Assembly (NCBI RefSeq): GCF_018362775.1
Contig: NZ_JAGYXY010000002.1
Span: 597,035 to 661,034, forward strand
Length of the DNA: 64,000 nt
DNA from: Alistipes montrealensis
GTDB lineage: Bacteria > Bacteroidota > Bacteroidia > Bacteroidales > Rikenellaceae
Direction of reading: 5' to 3'
Part shown: one piece after another, positions 1-9,188 of the stretch
Position numbering within the stretch: the first letter of the stretch is position 1
Layout of the letters: each line of letters opens with the position of its first letter
Notes under the pieces: generated by a model
Told to the model about the DNA's origin: nothing
Database searches by the model: none
What the model saw: the letters and a program-made list of their open reading frames with translations, nothing else
Translations under genes and position numbers: made by a program

Positions 1-594
1 GACAGCATCGCCCGGTTTTTCGCTTCGCGGATGCCTTACCATGTCGCTCAGAACGGCCAGGCTATCCTGAGCCGTTTCCCGATCCTCGACCACCGCTACG
101 TTCAGTTCCCCGATTCGGGCAACGACTACCTGGAGGCGGACCTGAAGGTGGGTGACGATACGGTGCGCGTACTGTCGGTGCATCTTCAGACTTCGGGTAT
201 TTCGGGCCTTCGTCACCGTTTCCGCAAGGATTACAACAGCGACGCCCCGGTCGAACGGGTGATCGGCGAACTGGAGCGCAACAGTCGTATCCGGGCGCAG
301 CAGGTGCGTGAAATCCGCGCTGTGATCGACTCTACGCGTTATCCGGCTATCCTTGCCGGAGACTTCAACGATACTCCGTCGTCCTATACTTACCGTCAGA
401 TCAAAGGCGGTATGACGGACGGCTTCCGGGCCGTCGGCAACGGATTCGGCGGCACGTTTCGCTACCTGGGCGGCGTGCTGCGCATCGACTACGTCTTCTA
501 CGACGATAATTTCACGGGAGTCGGTTACTACATGCCTGCCGACGATCTGAGCGACCACAAGGCCGTCATCGCCGATCTCAGGCTCAAGCGGTAG
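1..594 (+). CDS. Endonuclease/exonuclease/phosphatase family protein (5' partial)
   Basis: The reading frame is open from the first base, so the gene begins before the window; 197 residues are visible. They carry the late motifs of the EEP phosphohydrolase fold: GDFND near visible residues 120-124, RIDYVF about 45 residues later, and SDHKAV near the end, which supplies the catalytic Asp-His pair. These enzymes cut phosphodiester bonds in nucleic acids, phospholipids or inositides with a divalent metal; the substrate here cannot be read from the fragment. The stop overlaps the end of the convergent sensor kinase by 11 bases, so the two genes have no spacer or separate terminator between them. 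Confidence 0.88.
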   Translation, partial: DSIARFFASRMPYHVAQNGQAILSRFPILDHRYVQFPDSGNDYLEADLKVGDDTVRVLSVHLQTSGISGLRHRFRKDYNSDAPVERVIGELERNSRIRAQQVREIRAVIDSTRYPAILAGDFNDTPSSYTYRQIKGGMTDGFRAVGNGFGGTFRYLGGVLRIDYVFYDDNFTGVGYYMPADDLSDHKAVIADLRLKR

Positions 595-1747
595 CGTCGT
601 TTGCAGTCGCCGGTGCGGGCTGTTCCTTGGCGATGGTGAAGGTGAAGGTCGAACCCTCGCCCTCCTTCGATTCGACGGTCAGTTCGCCTCCGTTGCGGCG
701 CGTGAGGTCCTGCACCAGTTGCAGGCCCAGCCCCGATCCCTCCTCGTTCTTGGTTCCGTAGGTGGTATGGTGGATTTCGGGGTTCAGCAGTTTGGGAATA
801 TCCTCTTCCTTGATGCCGATGCCGAAATCGCGGACCGAGATGACGGCATGCGTGGGCGAGTCGCTCACGGAGATCACGATGCGGCCTCCTTCCTGGCTGT
901 ACTTGATGGCGTTCGACATCAGGTTGCGCATGATCGTCTTGACCATATCCACGTCGCAGTGGACCGTGATTGGTCCCGGAATTTCGTATTCCACCTCGAC
1001 GTTCTTGACCTGCGCCACCAGGTCGGACATCTTGCTGGCGAAAAGCACCACTTCGGAAATGTCGACCTCCTGGAAGACCGTATTCATGCGGCCGATCTGG
1101 CTTTTGGTCCATTTGAGCAGGTTGTCCAGCAGCATGAACGTGCTCTCGGTGATGTTGTTGCCCATCGAAATCATTTCGAAACTCTCTTCGCTGACCTGAT
1201 CGGGCGTGATGCTGATCGAAAGCATGTTGAACACCATCTTGAGCGTGCCGATCGGCGAGCGGAGGTCGTGGGCGATCACCGAGTACATCTTGTCGCGCGC
1301 TTCGACGGTGGCCTGCAGTTCGTCGCGCTGCTGGAGGATGGTCCGCTGCGCCGCAGCCAGGTAGATGTGGTGCGCCACGCGGGTGATCAGCTCTTCGTGG
1401 TTGAAGGGTTTGGAGACGTAGTCGCTGGCTCCGTACTTGAAACCCTTCACGATGTCTTCGGGATTATGCAGCGCCGTGAGGAAAATGACGGGAATGTCCT
1501 CGTGCGCGGGATTTGCCTTCAGTTGCTTCAAAACCTCGTAACCGTCCAGGTCGGGCATCATGATGTCCAGCAGGATCAGGTCGGGGTTCACTGCCGCTAC
1601 CTTTTCCAGGGCCTCGTAACCGCCCGATGCCGTGACGATTTTGTATTTCGCCCGGCTCAGCACGGCTTTGAGCAGCATGATGTTCGTGGCGATATCGTCA
1701 ACGGCGAGAATGGTGTAATCCTCGGGTTTGATAGCAATGTTTTTCAT
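584..1747 (-). CDS. Receiver-histidine kinase hybrid (REC-HisKA-HATPase), no output domain
   Basis: A 387-residue cytoplasmic protein with no membrane segment. An N-terminal receiver domain (about 10-125) has the acidic pair DD at 17-18, phosphoacceptor Asp61 (LLDIMMP) and the KPF lysine near 113. A HisKA helix follows with His160 in VIAHDLRSP, then a HATPase domain with an N-box (LMSNAIKYS), DFGIGI and GSGLGL. Input therefore comes through phosphorylation of the receiver rather than a sensor domain. A longer frame from a GTG at 1813 exists, but the ATG at 1747 fits the strong promoter at 1771-1802, whose start site would lie downstream of the GTG. It sits just after the last glycosyltransferase of the exopolysaccharide operon, on the same strand but with its own promoter. 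Confidence 0.93.
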   Translation of the reverse strand: MKNIAIKPEDYTILAVDDIATNIMLLKAVLSRAKYKIVTASGGYEALEKVAAVNPDLILLDIMMPDLDGYEVLKQLKANPAHEDIPVIFLTALHNPEDIVKGFKYGASDYVSKPFNHEELITRVAHHIYLAAAQRTILQQRDELQATVEARDKMYSVIAHDLRSPIGTLKMVFNMLSISITPDQVSEESFEMISMGNNITESTFMLLDNLLKWTKSQIGRMNTVFQEVDISEVVLFASKMSDLVAQVKNVEVEYEIPGPITVHCDVDMVKTIMRNLMSNAIKYSQEGGRIVISVSDSPTHAVISVRDFGIGIKEEDIPKLLNPEIHHTTYGTKNEEGSGLGLQLVQDLTRRNGGELTVESKEGEGSTFTFTIAKEQPAPATANDATA

Positions 1748-1770
1748 GGCAGTCAGCAGTTTATGACGAA

Positions 1771-1802
1771 CAAATTTAGTAAAAAAATCGCGCTTGTGCA
1801 AA
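1771..1802 (-). promoter_or_regulatory. Bacteroidetes-type promoter for the receiver-histidine kinase
   Basis: Read on the minus strand, TTTG (1802-1799), a 20-base spacer and TAAATTTG (1778-1771) match the Bacteroidetes consensus TTTG-N19/20-TAnnTTTG exactly. It lies about 24 bases before the ATG at 1747 and decides that start over the upstream GTG. Confidence 0.8.
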
Positions 1803-1805
1803 AAA

Positions 1806-2978
1806 TCATGCACGGCGCGCTTTTTCCCATGCGCCCCGGCCCCTGTGGGTCGCCAGATACCCTGCCCCGCGGAAGACGTTGAGGTTCATGAAGAGGAAAT
1901 AATAGGGAACCGAAAGCATGCCTCCGCGGTGTCCCCGGCGTTCGCGCAGCCATCCGGCGAAAGCCGTGAGGTAGAAGGCCGCCTGCAGAGCGAGCAGCAC
2001 GGCGTAAAGCGTCGGATGCCCCGACCACAGCAACGCGATGTTGAGGGGGATGAGCGCCGCGAGCGCTACCGGAGTGATGGTCCAGCGCAGCACGCGGTGC
2101 GAAACGTACTGAAACCACAGCACGCCGTAGCGGAAGGGATTTAATAACTTGCGTAAACGCCATACCGACTGCAACCCGCCCGCCGCGATGCGGCGTTTGC
2201 GTTTGCCCTCCTCGCCCATGTCTGCGGACGGGGTTTCAAGGGCGTAAGCCTCTTTGCAATAGGCTATTTTGTAGCCGTCGGCGGCGATCAGCATCGAGCA
2301 GACGAAGTCGTCGAGCAGGGTGTCTTCGGGCATCGTCCGCCACAGGCTGCGCCGTACGGCGAACAGCTCGCCCGCAGCTCCTACGGCCGAGTAGAGGCGG
2401 TAATCCCAGTCTTTGAGTTTCGATTCGTATTTCCAGTAGGCTCCTTCGGTTGCCGCGGCGCCAGAGGCTGCCGCGGCCGCCACGCGTTTTTCGCCTGCGA
2501 CGCACCCCACTTTTGGGTCGTTGAAGCAGCGCACGATCTCCGTCACGGCTTCGGAATTGAGCATGGTGTTGGCGTCGGTGAAGATGACGATCGGGGTGTG
2601 GATATACTCCAGCGCACGGTTCAGGGCTGCGGTCTTGCCGCCGCGGCGGGCGTCGTGGAGCACCGTGACGCCGGGATATTCCGCCAGCAGGCTGGGCGTA
2701 CGGTCGGTCGAACCGTCCGTCACCCAGGCGATGTGAAGCCGTCCTTCGGGGTAGGCCAGCGTCCGGCAGTTGGCCATCTTTTCCGCCACGATCTCCTGTT
2801 CGTTGTAGGCGGCGATCAGCAGTGTTACTTCGGGCGCTTCGGCCGGGGCGGGATGCTTCGCCGCGGGACACAGGGCTTCGCGGAGCTTCACCAGCCCGGC
2901 GAGCAGGACGCCGTATCCGACGTAGGTATAGACGACGAGTGCGGCGCAGGTCCAGAAAATAATTGCAATAGCGGTCAT
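1806..2978 (-). CDS. Membrane-anchored family 2 glycosyltransferase
   Basis: 390 residues. One N-terminal membrane helix (about 3-28) is followed by a GT-A catalytic domain with the nucleotide-binding start VTLLIAAYNEQE (about 50-61), a TDAN motif standing for the metal-binding DxD, and several hydrophobic C-terminal helices from about residue 290. This form resembles processive or membrane GT2 enzymes that add sugars to lipid-linked intermediates at the inner membrane. It is the last gene of the exopolysaccharide operon, 13 bases after the GT32 gene. The sugar it transfers cannot be deduced. Confidence 0.9.
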   Translation of the reverse strand: MTAIAIIFWTCAALVVYTYVGYGVLLAGLVKLREALCPAAKHPAPAEAPEVTLLIAAYNEQEIVAEKMANCRTLAYPEGRLHIAWVTDGSTDRTPSLLAEYPGVTVLHDARRGGKTAALNRALEYIHTPIVIFTDANTMLNSEAVTEIVRCFNDPKVGCVAGEKRVAAAAASGAAATEGAYWKYESKLKDWDYRLYSAVGAAGELFAVRRSLWRTMPEDTLLDDFVCSMLIAADGYKIAYCKEAYALETPSADMGEEGKRKRRIAAGGLQSVWRLRKLLNPFRYGVLWFQYVSHRVLRWTITPVALAALIPLNIALLWSGHPTLYAVLLALQAAFYLTAFAGWLRERRGHRGGMLSVPYYFLFMNLNVFRGAGYLATHRGRGAWEKARRA

Positions 2979-2991
2979 GGCATCGGTCGGT

Positions 2992-3738
2992 TTATTTGCG
3001 GCGGATCAGCCGTTCGACTCCCCGGACGAATTTGTATCCGAAGAGGTTGACAAAAAAGGTCCGGGTCCGGTAATACGCATAGGCCTTGGGCGAGAACCAG
3101 GAGTTCTGGTAGTGGTGAATGGCGTAGGTGTCGGGCGTCAGCATTACTTTGCGCGAATCGAAAACTTTGGGCGAGAAGTAATCCGGCGGCAGGATGCAGA
3201 CCGCTTCGGAGAGGTCTTTCCGTTTCAGGGCTTCGAGTCCCCCGTCCACCTTCACGATAGGTTTCAGTTGAGGAATCCGCTCCTGCATGATCTCCGGCAG
3301 CATCCGGATGTCGCAGGACCCGTCCTGGCGGATGAAGTTGCGGCCTTGGTAATAATCGAGGCACTGTTTGATCCAGTCGCAGCCCTTTTCGGCGCCCAAT
3401 ACGGCGGCTTCGATCGTCCCGGAGGTCTCGGCTCCTGCAAAGTAGGGAAGTTCCAGCAGCGGGTCGAAGCTCCGGAGCACCTCGACATCCGAGTCGAGGT
3501 AGATGCCCCCGTAGTTGTAGAGGGCGTAAAAACGGATGTAGTCGGCGGCGAAGGCGTATTTTTTCGCCTCGAAAGCCTGTTTTACCCAGGGTACGGATTC
3601 CAGGTCGAAACGTTTCGTGTCCCAGAGGATGACTTCGTAGTCGGGCAGGAATTTTTTCCAGCTTGCGAGGCACTTTTCGATCTTTGCAGGATAGGGGTCT
3701 CCGCTTAGCCAGCAGAGATGGATTTGCTTGGGTATCAT
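2992..3738 (-). CDS. Family 32 glycosyltransferase (capsular polysaccharide type)
   Basis: 248 residues, soluble. It starts with the typical MIPKQIHLCWLSG strand of GT32 sugar transferases with a DXD motif, followed by ADYIRFYALYNYGG and then LDSDVE, the metal- and nucleotide-sugar-binding motif. Such enzymes add hexoses or galactose residues to capsular or LPS repeat units in the cytoplasm. The ATG at 3738 overlaps the stop of the previous gene as ATGA, which selects this start over a frame reaching 3789 and implies translational coupling. Confidence 0.9.
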   Translation of the reverse strand: MIPKQIHLCWLSGDPYPAKIEKCLASWKKFLPDYEVILWDTKRFDLESVPWVKQAFEAKKYAFAADYIRFYALYNYGGIYLDSDVEVLRSFDPLLELPYFAGAETSGTIEAAVLGAEKGCDWIKQCLDYYQGRNFIRQDGSCDIRMLPEIMQERIPQLKPIVKVDGGLEALKRKDLSEAVCILPPDYFSPKVFDSRKVMLTPDTYAIHHYQNSWFSPKAYAYYRTRTFFVNLFGYKFVRGVERLIRRK

Positions 3739-4868
3739 AGTGTCGGGGATTTCATTTCGGTTATTACCTGTTGCATCTGCCGCTCCCACGAGAGCGTGCC
3801 CTCGATCGTCGTGCGGATGTGCGCCGGGGTGCGGTCCGCCGTGTCGAGCCAGCCGAGCAGGCCCGGGATGTCGAGCGGCGTGTCATCGGCCGGGGCTTTC
3901 ACGACGTAGGGCATGCCGTCAAAGTCGCTGTCCCGCTCGGAGTAGACGAACGGGATGCCCCGTGCGGCGTATTCGCGGTTTTTGAGGCTTTTGAGGCTTT
4001 CGATGCCGTTGCGGTGACGGGCGAGGCTGGCCACGCCCATGTCGCACCAGGCAAATTCGGCGTCGAGCGCCGCGCCCGAGCGGGGCCCCGTGATTTCGAC
4101 ATACTCCTCCAGCCCGTATGCCGCGATGCTCCGGGCGTAGCCGTCGATCAGGTCCGGCATGCCGTCGCCCACGATCCGGAGCTTTACCACCCGGTCGTGC
4201 GGTCCGGCATAATAGTTCTTCAGCCCTTCGATCACGCGGTCGAACCCGTGCCACGGATGGATGTTGGCCACAGCCAGCAGCCGGACCTCCTGCGCGATGT
4301 CGTGCAGTTCGGTTTTGAGCGGGATCGTTCTGAAATCGATACCGTTGGAGATGCGGATGGTCTTCTGCCCGAAAATCTCGTCGTCGTCGGAGAAGGTGAC
4401 GATGCGGTCGACCTGCCGGGCCAGGCTGTGGCGGAACAAACGGTCGATCTGCAACTGGACCTTCTCTTTCCAGCCGCTTTCGCGGAATTCCGCATCGTAG
4501 GGATAGGTGGGGATTTCGAGGGCGATGTGTACCCCGAGCCTGCGCACGCGGCGCAGCCAGCCCACCAGCAGCGGATTGGCATTGAGGTCGTGGCGGATGT
4601 AGAGGAACTCCACCTTTTCGCGGCGGATGTAGTCGGTGATGTCGGAGTAGGAGATGCGTTTGAGGACCTTGGCGCGGAACCCGTTGCCGAAGGAGCGGAT
4701 TACGGCGTCGCCGGCCAGGCGGCGCTGCGTGCCGTCGGGGCCGATCTCCATGTGGCAGAGCGCGATGTCGATGCCGCCCAGGCGCAGGGCTTCGCACTGG
4801 GCGAAGATTTTCTTGCTGATGCCGCTGTGGGCCGAGAATCCGTGGAATACGATGAACAGTCCTTTCAT
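3735..4868 (-). CDS. Glycosyltransferase, GT4/GT1 type
   Basis: 377 residues with a two-Rossmann (GT-B) layout. The N-terminal FIVFHGFSAHSGISKK fits an acceptor-binding loop, and the C-terminal half has LLAVANIHPWHGFDRVIEG, a common strand-loop before the donor site of GT4 enzymes. The usual EX7E motif is not clean: the region near YAARGIPFVYSERDSD replaces it, so family assignment is by layout and partial motifs. Start chosen at the ATG (MKGLFIVFHG) rather than the frame opening 36 bases earlier. It lies 7 bases after the flippase gene inside the exopolysaccharide operon. Confidence 0.85.
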   Translation of the reverse strand: MKGLFIVFHGFSAHSGISKKIFAQCEALRLGGIDIALCHMEIGPDGTQRRLAGDAVIRSFGNGFRAKVLKRISYSDITDYIRREKVEFLYIRHDLNANPLLVGWLRRVRRLGVHIALEIPTYPYDAEFRESGWKEKVQLQIDRLFRHSLARQVDRIVTFSDDDEIFGQKTIRISNGIDFRTIPLKTELHDIAQEVRLLAVANIHPWHGFDRVIEGLKNYYAGPHDRVVKLRIVGDGMPDLIDGYARSIAAYGLEEYVEITGPRSGAALDAEFAWCDMGVASLARHRNGIESLKSLKNREYAARGIPFVYSERDSDFDGMPYVVKAPADDTPLDIPGLLGWLDTADRTPAHIRTTIEGTLSWERQMQQVITEMKSPTL

Positions 4869-4875
4869 GGCGGTT

Positions 4876-6354
4876 TTATTTTCCGGGCCGCAGGCGTGCT
4901 GCAAGCTCTTTCAGGTTATACACTCCGCCCAACTGGATGTAGGCGAGCCAGACGGCCAGCGCCGCGGCACTTTTCGCGGCCAGTGCCGCCAGAAGGGGCG
5001 TTTGGGCCGGCAGCGACCACGTCAGGGCGGTCAGCGTGAGCGACAGAATGGCCGTCAGCAGCAGCGGCGAGAGGAAACTTCGCCAGAAGGGACCCCATTT
5101 CATGCGGAGCGTCAGGCAGAACATGGCGTGGTAGCACTGTACGAAGTTGACGGCAAACGAGATGCAGATGGCCCATGCCACGGCTTCGAGCGTCCCGAAG
5201 GCGAAGATGCCGGTGCAGATGGCTGCGACGTTGAGCGTCGCCGAGAACAGGCCGCAGATGAAGAGCATCCGCGTGGCGTTGGCGGCCTGGAAGATCGAAC
5301 CCGAAGTCGACATGACGATCTGGATGCCGACCGAAAGGGCCAGGATCCGGAACGCCGGGACCGACGGCATCCACTGGTCGCCGAAGATGATCAGCACGAG
5401 CTCCTCGGCCGTGAACCACAGCACCGCCGAGAGGGGCAGTCCGATGAAGGCCAGCAGGCGGATGACTTTCATATACGACGCGCCCAGTTTTTTCAGGTCG
5501 TCCTGCATGTGGGCGAAAACCGGGTGCATGACGGGCGAGATGACGAAGGCGATGTTTTGCAGGGGCATCATCATCAGGCGGTACGACTTGTCGTAATAGC
5601 CCAGGTCCGAGAGGCTCATGTAGCGGCCCATGAGCAGTTTGTCGAGGTTGCGGCTGAAGAAGTTCAGCAGTTGGAACGAGAACTGGTAGGCCGAGAACGA
5701 AAAGACCTTGCGGATCGCATCGTACGAAGGCCGCAGGCGGATGCGGAGCGGATATTCGCGGTAGTTGATCGCGAAGAGCATCAGGCTCGAAAAGACGGGA
5801 TTGATCGTCAGGGCGACGATGCCCGCCCCGGCGTAAGCCGCGATGATGCCCGCCGCACCGCCGACGATCTGCACTGCCAGCGAGCGCACGGCGGCGAAGC
5901 GGAAGCGCTTGTCGCGCATCACCAGCGAGTTGGGAACGATGTTGGCCGTGGCGAAGAACAGGTTCACCGCGAGGATGCGGCAGATGTCGCGCAGTTCCAC
6001 GGAACCCTCGTAAAGGGAGGCGATCAGCCCCGAGGCGGCGAAGAAGAGCAGGGCGATCACGGCCGCGGACCACAGCGTGAGCGAGAAAATGCCGCTCAGG
6101 TCGTGCTGCGAGAGGTTCCGGTGCTGGATGACGGCGGGTCCGATACCGAGGTCGCTGAAGATGGCGAAGAAGGCGATGATCACCGTGGCGATGTTCACCA
6201 CGCCGAACTCCTCGGGGGAGAACAGGCGCGAGAGGACGGCTGTCACGAGAATCGTCACCACGACGCCCGCGTACTTGGCGACCGAGGTGTAGAAGACGCC
6301 CGAGGCGAGTTCGCGGCCTACGGAATGGGGTTGCTTATCGTCGTTCTGTGTCAT
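4876..6354 (-). CDS. Polysaccharide flippase, Wzx-like (MOP superfamily)
   Basis: 492 residues, almost wholly hydrophobic, with about 12-14 predicted membrane helices. The amino end (GVFYTSVAKYAGVVV, then LSRLFSPEEFGVVN) is the hallmark of the polysaccharide transport/MVIN branch: an early helix followed by the R-L-x-P-x-x-F-G loop. The expected job is to flip undecaprenyl-linked repeat units across the inner membrane for polymerisation. The ATG at 6354 overlaps the upstream glycosyltransferase gene by 20 bases; the longer frame to 6420 is mostly out-of-frame sequence of that neighbour. Confidence 0.92.
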   Translation of the reverse strand: MTQNDDKQPHSVGRELASGVFYTSVAKYAGVVVTILVTAVLSRLFSPEEFGVVNIATVIIAFFAIFSDLGIGPAVIQHRNLSQHDLSGIFSLTLWSAAVIALLFFAASGLIASLYEGSVELRDICRILAVNLFFATANIVPNSLVMRDKRFRFAAVRSLAVQIVGGAAGIIAAYAGAGIVALTINPVFSSLMLFAINYREYPLRIRLRPSYDAIRKVFSFSAYQFSFQLLNFFSRNLDKLLMGRYMSLSDLGYYDKSYRLMMMPLQNIAFVISPVMHPVFAHMQDDLKKLGASYMKVIRLLAFIGLPLSAVLWFTAEELVLIIFGDQWMPSVPAFRILALSVGIQIVMSTSGSIFQAANATRMLFICGLFSATLNVAAICTGIFAFGTLEAVAWAICISFAVNFVQCYHAMFCLTLRMKWGPFWRSFLSPLLLTAILSLTLTALTWSLPAQTPLLAALAAKSAAALAVWLAYIQLGGVYNLKELAARLRPGK

Positions 6355-7423
6355 GGAGTTGTTGGTAAAGTCGTCCGTAGGCTGCGGCGATCTGCGGCAG
6401 GCGGAGGTGTTCGAGGGCATATTTGCGGTTCTCGTCGCCGTGCCCTGCGGCCGCGAGGCGGGCCGCTTCGGCCAGCGCGTGGTTCACCGAGGCGGGATCG
6501 GCCGGGTCGAAGACCGGATTTCCGGTTTCGGCCAGGATTTCGCCGATGTTGCCGGAGTTCGGTCCTGCGACCATGCGCCCGAAAGCGAAAGCCTGCGGCA
6601 CGTTGCCTGAGTTGAGGATGTCGGTGCGCTGGATGAAAATCACGTCGGCAGCCGCGAAATAGGCCGGCAGGTCGGTATCGGAAATCAGTCCTTCGGACGA
6701 CGTGATGCGGCAGTGCAGCACCTTTTCGATGGCGTGCGCCGCGAGGTAAAGGGTCTTCACGGCGAGGCGTTTCAGTCCCCGGTGGTGCGACCCGTTGAGG
6801 ACGTAGGGCCACAGGCGGGGCGCCAGCAGGAACTTTCCGGGTTTGTGCAGTCCGCGGAACGCCTGCCATGTGAGGCGGCGCTCCCGGTCGTGGCGGAATG
6901 CCCCGAAGGCCAGCATCACGAACGCATCGGCCGGAACCCCCAGTCGCCGCCGGGCATCGTTTCGCCCGATATCGGCATAAAGCCCTTCGTAGATGTGGTG
7001 CGGGATTACGATCTGGAGCTGCCGTGAAGCGGGATAGGCTGCGAGGAACTCCCGGCGGCTGTAATCGCCCAGGTGGACTACGGCGTCGGCATTCTCCTCG
7101 GTCAGCCGGTAGGCCTCGGCCAACTGCGCATCGCCCTTGTGGGGGCGGGTGTTATGGCGGGTATAAACGACCGGGATGCCGCGCTCGTGCAGCATCCGGA
7201 ACCGTTCGCGCAGCGCAGCGACCTGTTCGGCTGTGGGGTAGCTCCACCCGAAGAGCTCTTCGGGCCATTGGAGGTGTACCACGTCGTAGGCCGCGGCGTT
7301 GTTCCAGAACTCTTCGGCCGAGCAGACGACCTCGAATCCGCAGGTGCGGATGCCCTCTGCGAGCAGGCGCACGAACGGGTTGTCGCTCAGACCCGAGGCT
7401 TTGTAGACGATCAGTATTTTCAT
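6335..7423 (-). CDS. Glycosyltransferase, GT-B fold
   Basis: 362 residues beginning MKILIVYKASG. The N-terminal half has DVVHLQWPEELFG and VVYTRHNTRPH, loops seen in GT4-like enzymes that build exopolysaccharide repeats; the C-terminal half has a donor-site-like stretch FAFGRMVAGPNSGNIGEIL ending in a Glu, a degenerate EX7E region. An alternative ATG three codons earlier at 7432 forms a TAATG overlap with the stop of the upstream acyltransferase, so that start is also possible. Sugar specificity is unknown. Confidence 0.86.
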   Translation of the reverse strand: MKILIVYKASGLSDNPFVRLLAEGIRTCGFEVVCSAEEFWNNAAAYDVVHLQWPEELFGWSYPTAEQVAALRERFRMLHERGIPVVYTRHNTRPHKGDAQLAEAYRLTEENADAVVHLGDYSRREFLAAYPASRQLQIVIPHHIYEGLYADIGRNDARRRLGVPADAFVMLAFGAFRHDRERRLTWQAFRGLHKPGKFLLAPRLWPYVLNGSHHRGLKRLAVKTLYLAAHAIEKVLHCRITSSEGLISDTDLPAYFAAADVIFIQRTDILNSGNVPQAFAFGRMVAGPNSGNIGEILAETGNPVFDPADPASVNHALAEAARLAAAGHGDENRKYALEHLRLPQIAAAYGRLYQQLHDTERR

Positions 7424-7431
7424 GGCCTGCA

Positions 7432-8037
7432 TTAAACCCGGACCCATTCTTTCTTTTCGTGGTCGTAGCGTTTGACGACTTTGGCCGGATTGCCTACGGC
7501 CACGCAGTAGGACGGGATGTCTTTGGTGACGACCGATCCCGCACCGATCTGGCAGCGCTCGCCGATCGTGACACCGGCCACGATGGTCGAATTGGTCCCC
7601 AGGTGGGTGTAGTCGCCCACCTTCACGGGGCGGAGCATCAGCGGCTGGAGGTTGGGGTCTGTCGTGACATCCTCGTAACCGTGTATGAGGCCCTGCACCG
7701 AGACGTGCTGGCCCAGGAAGACGTAGCGGCCGATGTCGACCGGCCCGACCACCACCGAGCCCAGGCCCACGCGCGAGCCTTCGCCGATCCGCACGTCGCC
7801 GGCGCCGTTGTTGACCACGGCGAAATCTTCGATCTGGGCATCCCGTTCGAGGAGGAAGCGATGCCACGGGAAGATGTCGGCGCGGGCATACCGCGCTATT
7901 CTGGAACCCCGCCCCGCCGGGTGCAGCAGGGGACGCAGCAACCGGAGCCACCACCGCGGCCGAGGCCGCTTGGGCGAGGACAAAAACCACAGCGCGAGGC
8001 GTCTGAGCCGGGGATTTTGTTTGATAGTTTCGATCAT
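7432..8037 (-). CDS. Hexapeptide-repeat acyltransferase (left-handed beta-helix)
   Basis: 201 residues. From about residue 70 to 185 it shows repeated hexapeptide turns (IGEGSRVGLGSVVV, later VGDYTHLGTNSTIVAGVTIGE and IGAGSVVTKDI), and it ends with GNPAKVVKRYD, the usual close of sugar O- or N-acetyltransferases. It probably decorates the exopolysaccharide repeat with an acetyl group. The first 60 residues are unusually basic and Arg/Pro-rich. A promoter -7 box lies 18 bases upstream, so it may also be transcribed separately from the first half of the operon. Confidence 0.9.
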   Translation of the reverse strand: MIETIKQNPRLRRLALWFLSSPKRPRPRWWLRLLRPLLHPAGRGSRIARYARADIFPWHRFLLERDAQIEDFAVVNNGAGDVRIGEGSRVGLGSVVVGPVDIGRYVFLGQHVSVQGLIHGYEDVTTDPNLQPLMLRPVKVGDYTHLGTNSTIVAGVTIGERCQIGAGSVVTKDIPSYCVAVGNPAKVVKRYDHEKKEWVRV

Positions 8038-8055
8038 TATTCAGGCGTATTTTTA

Positions 8056-8063
8056 CAAAGATA
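8056..8063 (-). promoter_or_regulatory. Possible internal promoter -7 box
   Basis: TATCTTTG on the minus strand matches TAnnTTTG exactly in the 32-base gap before the acyltransferase. No TTTG is seen 19-21 bases upstream, so it would be a weak or internal operon promoter. Confidence 0.45.
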
Positions 8064-8069
8064 CGGAAT

Positions 8070-9188
8070 TTACGGGATGAGTTGTTCGTAAAGCGCCAAC
8101 AGTTTTCGTGCGGTCTGCTCCCAGGAGAAAAGCTTTACCCGTTCGAGTCCGTAGGCGATTTTTTCGGCGCGGAATGCGGCGTCGGTTTCGAGCCGCACGA
8201 GGGCGTCGGCGATTTCCGACGGTGCTGTCGGGTCGACGAGGATGGCCCCTTCTCCTGCGATCTCGGGGATCGCCGAGGTGTTCGACGTGACCACGGGGGT
8301 TCCGCAGGCCATCGCTTCGAGTTGCGGGATGCCGAAGCTCTCGCGCAGGGAGGTGTAGAGGAACGCCGCTGCACCGTTGTAAATGGCCGGGAGGTCGCTG
8401 TTGGGAATGTATCCCGGTATGCGGAGCATCTTTATCAGCTCCGGTTCCCCGATCTGCTGGAGGATCGATTCCGCGGCCTGCACCGTGAGGTCGGCGACCA
8501 GCAGCGGCAGCGGACTGGCCGAGCGGCGCACGTATTCGGCATAGGCGCGCAGTGTCCCCGGGGTATTCTTCTTGGGATCGGTGTTGCCGAGAAAAAAGAG
8601 GTATTCCGGGTCCGGGAGGTATTTTTTCGTAACTTCGGCCGCGTCGTCCATCGGCCGGAAGCGCGTGTTGTAGCCGTTGTGGATGGCGGTAATCCGCTCG
8701 GGGTCGAGACCGAGGGCCGTGCGGATGCGGTCGCATTCGAATTGAGATACGGTGATGATTTTCCGGCATTTGGGCAGGATACGCGGAACGACCAGGCGGC
8801 GGTACTGCCGCCCGAGCGACTGGTAGAGCGACGTGTTGCGGGCGGCCTGTTTTTCGAGGAAGATGATGTCGTGGAGCGTCACCACGAGGGGCGTCGATCC
8901 CCACACCGGGGCGGTGTTGCTCGTGCAGTGCAGCAGGTCGGGCCTGATGCGTGCCACGGCCCGCGGCAGCGCCCATTGTTCCCACAGGGGATACGACGGG
9001 CAGCGGAGCGTCAGGATATGCACGTTGGGCGTCTCCTCCAGACAGCGGTCGGGACCGTCGCCCACGAGGATGAAGTATTCGTTCCGGGTGTCGAGCCGTT
9101 GCAGGCAGCGGATGGTTTCGAGCGCTACGAAGTCCATGCCGTGTTTGTTGGGGCGGAAAATGCGCTGTGCCTCGATGGCGATTTTCAT
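8070..9188 (-). CDS. Family 4 glycosyltransferase
   Basis: 372 residues, soluble GT-B enzyme. It starts MKIAIEAQRIFRPNKHGMDF and ends with a full GT4 donor motif: ESFGIPQLEAMACGTPVV with the two Glu of EX7E, then a loop of the GAILVDP type. The middle holds FFLGNTDPKKNT, the strand before the nucleotide site. Mannosyl- or glucosyl-transfer to the growing repeat is the likely reaction. The ATG at 9188 overlaps the upstream stop as ATGA. Confidence 0.93.
   Translation of the reverse strand: MKIAIEAQRIFRPNKHGMDFVALETIRCLQRLDTRNEYFILVGDGPDRCLEETPNVHILTLRCPSYPLWEQWALPRAVARIRPDLLHCTSNTAPVWGSTPLVVTLHDIIFLEKQAARNTSLYQSLGRQYRRLVVPRILPKCRKIITVSQFECDRIRTALGLDPERITAIHNGYNTRFRPMDDAAEVTKKYLPDPEYLFFLGNTDPKKNTPGTLRAYAEYVRRSASPLPLLVADLTVQAAESILQQIGEPELIKMLRIPGYIPNSDLPAIYNGAAAFLYTSLRESFGIPQLEAMACGTPVVTSNTSAIPEIAGEGAILVDPTAPSEIADALVRLETDAAFRAEKIAYGLERVKLFSWEQTARKLLALYEQLIP

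Noticed and set aside
1748..1813. Longer amino end of the receiver-kinase from a GTG at 1813
   Set aside because: It would overlap the glycosyltransferase stop and lie upstream of a consensus promoter whose start site is downstream of the GTG; receiver homology begins just after the ATG at 1747.
4654..6615. 653-codon open frame on the plus strand
   Set aside because: Antisense of the flippase gene; composition is hydrophilic Arg/Glu/His-rich, the usual mirror of a membrane protein in this GC range.
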